A stretch of 64,000 nucleotides of DNA from JADLGH01 sp964586675 (lineage in GTDB: Bacteria > Desulfobacterota_D > UBA1144 > Nemesobacterales > UBA2774). Below, one piece after another: positions 62,000-64,000 of the stretch (the stretch's first letter is position 1; each line of letters starts with the position of its first letter). The stretch lies in assembly GCA_964586675.1 (NCBI GenBank), contig CAZPHQ010000001.1, positions 62,001-126,000 on the forward strand, written 5' to 3'. The notes under the pieces were generated by a model that saw only the letters and a list, made by a program, of their open reading frames with translations, did not search any database and was not told the origin of the DNA. A program made the position numbers and the translations under genes.

Positions 62000-63442
62000 C
62001 TAGGGCTGCGTTTCGATATACTCTTCGTCTTCCGGCGTCTCGACGGAGCCAAAAAGTATTCCCTTCGCCACCCCGAAAGCCTCCAGGAGGAATAGAGGCT
62101 GGGCCGCCTCGCTTCCCATCTCTTCGATCTCCTGCTGGAGCTCCTTTACCTTCTCCGGATACTTGGCGGCGAGATTGGTCTTCTCGTAAGGGTCTTGTTC
62201 GATGTTGAAAAGCTCCACCCTGGAAGGCAGCGTCGTTTTCCAGACAAGCTTCCAGTCCCCTTTCCGGAGGGCCGCGCGGAAGGGTTCGATGTCGTAGACG
62301 ACCTCGTCCCGTGGCGAGGGCTTACCGGCGCTGATAGTGGGCCAGACGTCAAGGCCGTCGACAGGCTTGCCCTTGCCGGCAGGCGCTCCGGCGAGCGCGG
62401 TCAGGGTCGGATACATATCGACTATATGAATAGGTTCGTCGACGACTGAACCCGGCTTGATATGTCCCGGCCAGTTGGCCAGCGCCACGACCCGCGTTCC
62501 CCCTTCGTAGAGCATTCCTTTGCCGTCGCGGTAAGGGCCGTTGTCCGAGGGGATCGTAAGCTTGGATGTGTCCACCTCTCCTGTAAACATGGCAGAACGC
62601 GGCCCACCGTTATCGCTCTGGAAGACGATGAGCGTGTTGTCCCGCATTCCACGCTCGTCGAGCGCCGCCACGACGCGGCCGATCTCGTTGTCCATCACAG
62701 TGATCATGGCTGCGTAAGCGCGGCGGGTGGGGTCGGCGATATTCTTGTACTCGTCCAGATATTTCTCCGGGGCCTGGTACGGCGCGTGCGGGGCGGTGAA
62801 GGCCAGGTATAAAAATAGGGGCGTCTTCGTATCGTGCTCTTTTATCAGCTTGACCGCATCCTCTCCGAGGAGCTCCGTAACATAGCCGTCTTCTTTCAGC
62901 AGCCGGTTGTTTTTGTACCAGTCGACTGTACCGTGAGCCGAGTGCGTGTAATAGTCTATCTCTCCGAGTATGGGTCCGTAGTGATAATCGAACCCTCGCT
63001 GAAGAGGCCAGTACTTGCGGTCGGCGTGGCCGAGGTGCCATTTGCCAACGATTGCCGTCTTGTATCCGGCTTCCTTAAGGGCCTGGGAGAGGAGCCACTC
63101 GTCCGTCGCCAGGCCGTACGTTCCCGCCGACGGAATCACTATTGTCTGGAGACCGTAACGATGAGGGTAGCGGCCCGTCATGAGCGCGGCCCTCGACGGC
63201 GTACACATCGGCTGGGCGTAGAATTGCTCGAATATAGCGCCGCCCTTCGCAAGCTTGTCCAGGTTCGGGGTCCGGATATCCGAGCCGCGGAAGCCGACGT
63301 CCTTCCAGCCGAGGTCGTCCGCAATTATATAAATGATATTGGGAGCCTGCGCCTCCTCCCGGGCCGATGCGGGGAGCGGAAGAATGAATCCGGCGGCCAG
63401 AAACAGCAGGCTCAGTCTTAAGAAGAAACAGCGAAATCTCAT
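62000..63442 (-). CDS. Secreted sulfatase (arylsulfatase type)
   Basis: A 480-residue sulfatase of the formylglycine class. Signal peptide to about 28 (PASARE). The activation motif is CTPSR (C80) in PMCTPSRAALMTGRYPHRYG, preceded by the metal-binding IIADDLGWKDVG (D42, D43), with KWHLGH and QSDNGGPRS later. It needs a formylglycine-generating enzyme, not in this window. The substrate (sulfated sugar or aryl ester) is unknown. ATG 63442 has GGAGG 8 nt upstream, better than ATG 63457. Confidence 0.92.
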   Translation of the reverse strand: MRFRCFFLRLSLLFLAAGFILPLPASAREEAQAPNIIYIIADDLGWKDVGFRGSDIRTPNLDKLAKGGAIFEQFYAQPMCTPSRAALMTGRYPHRYGLQTIVIPSAGTYGLATDEWLLSQALKEAGYKTAIVGKWHLGHADRKYWPLQRGFDYHYGPILGEIDYYTHSAHGTVDWYKNNRLLKEDGYVTELLGEDAVKLIKEHDTKTPLFLYLAFTAPHAPYQAPEKYLDEYKNIADPTRRAYAAMITVMDNEIGRVVAALDERGMRDNTLIVFQSDNGGPRSAMFTGEVDTSKLTIPSDNGPYRDGKGMLYEGGTRVVALANWPGHIKPGSVVDEPIHIVDMYPTLTALAGAPAGKGKPVDGLDVWPTISAGKPSPRDEVVYDIEPFRAALRKGDWKLVWKTTLPSRVELFNIEQDPYEKTNLAAKYPEKVKELQQEIEEMGSEAAQPLFLLEAFGVAKGILFGSVETPEDEEYIETQP

Positions 63443-63512
63443 GCAGAAAACCTCCATCCGGTTTATTGCACAAAGCCCTAACGGGCGTTCGTCAACCCAA
63501 TATATATCATTT

Positions 63513-64000
63513 TTAGAACTGAAAGGCTACGCCTATCTGCGGGCCTGATATCCACGCGTCCCATACGAAGCGATTGTCGCCGCTCCCGTTTTTATACTTA
63601 TCGTAGAGGGCCCTGTAGCCGATTATAGGCGTTATCCGGTACCACGGAAGCTCATAGCCGATATATCCCGCGATATTCCATGATATGTCCGACGAAAAGC
63701 CGAGACCGAACCCGCCTATATCGCTCCTCAACTGGATGAAAAATTTGTTTATGGCGAGATTCGCCCGGCCGCCTACTATAAAATCGAACCAGTTCTGGCT
63801 GTCGCTTATGTTCGGGTTCGTGCCGAAAGGCCCCTTTATGTCGAGCTCGTTCTTGAGATACCAGTATCGTCCACCGCCTATCAGGTCCAACGTAAGAGAA
63901 CTGTTTGTCTTGCTTTTATAGCTCCCCTTTTCATCTCCCAGCGGCCACGTTCCCAGCCTGTAAAAACCTCCGAATTCCCCGAGGAAAAATTTCGTTACGA
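63513..64000 (-). CDS. Outer-membrane beta-barrel protein, 5' partial
   Basis: C-terminal part of a barrel protein; the frame stays open to the right edge (reading VTKFFLGEFGGFYRLG at the border), so the start lies outside. Alternating aromatic/polar strands such as FFIQLRSDIGGFGLGF and YIGYELPWYRITPIIGYRAL, ending in Phe (QIGVAFQF), the usual signal for barrel assembly. The family resembles uncharacterised outer-membrane proteins; it is 70 bp after the sulfatase start on the same strand and may be in its operon. Confidence 0.8.
   Translation of the reverse strand, partial: VTKFFLGEFGGFYRLGTWPLGDEKGSYKSKTNSSLTLDLIGGGRYWYLKNELDIKGPFGTNPNISDSQNWFDFIVGGRANLAINKFFIQLRSDIGGFGLGFSSDISWNIAGYIGYELPWYRITPIIGYRALYDKYKNGSGDNRFVWDAWISGPQIGVAFQF

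Overview
This is a 64 kb piece of a chromosome from a Gram-negative bacterium. It has many lipoproteins, periplasmic enzymes, a beta-barrel protein at the right edge and a GC-rich protein-coding style throughout. It makes menaquinone by the futalosine route (MqnE with UbiA, UbiX and UbiD partners) and respires with a cbb3 oxidase. I cannot name the lineage from sequence alone. A Desulfobacterota-like or related uncultured phylum would fit, but this is only an inference. No rRNA, tRNA, CRISPR array, insertion sequence or prophage was seen.

Layout. 1-6.6 kb: the end of an acyl-CoA synthetase, a membrane-anchored sugar dehydrogenase, a Ycf46-like AAA ATPase, an HdeD-like protein and a K+/H+ antiporter. 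6.9-12.6 kb: peptidoglycan enzymes (a PBP4-type carboxypeptidase, an M23-fold lipoprotein, MepA) around an ArsR/SRPBCC pair with two matched operator palindromes. 12.7-18.7 kb: a beta-CASP nuclease overlapping a VanZ-like protein, a DUF2156 protein, a small lipoprotein, a bicupin oxalate decarboxylase and an FkbM-like methyltransferase that appears to start at CTG. 18.8-20.8 kb: a complete partner-switching module (STAS, response-regulator/PP2C, anti-sigma kinase). 20.9-23.1 kb: a DksA-like protein and unknowns, including a Cys-rich exported peptide. 23.4-29.2 kb: menaquinone genes and MgtE. 29.3-38.2 kb: housekeeping genes (RecO, ArgJ, PyrD, YchF) and two related exported Cys proteins, one carrying a one-base frameshift, plus an intergenic stretch full of degenerate dispersed repeats.

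38.2-47.2 kb is the accessory-like part. It holds small enzymes, then a periplasmic amino-acid-type binding protein translationally coupled to a 681-residue membrane protein. That protein combines a dCache sensor with what reads as a pentameric ligand-gated ion channel (ligand-binding beta domain and M1-M4), and a Tat-type D-amino-acid-oxidase-like lipoprotein follows. Next come MarC and an AT-rich two-gene island encoding a HEPN-type (R-x4-H) protein behind a perfect 16-bp palindrome.

47.2-58.0 kb is a cbb3 oxidase operon (ccoI-S-NO-Q-P-G and a DsbD_2/SafE-like membrane protein) with a fused CcoN-CcoO and a one-haem CcoP. It starts behind a textbook sigma-54 promoter with two near-identical upstream palindromes. 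A convergent PAS histidine kinase and NtrC-type activator sit at its far end and are the obvious candidate regulators. 58.1-64 kb: a GNAT protein, two tandem LssY-C lipoproteins, a sulfatase and a partial outer-membrane protein.
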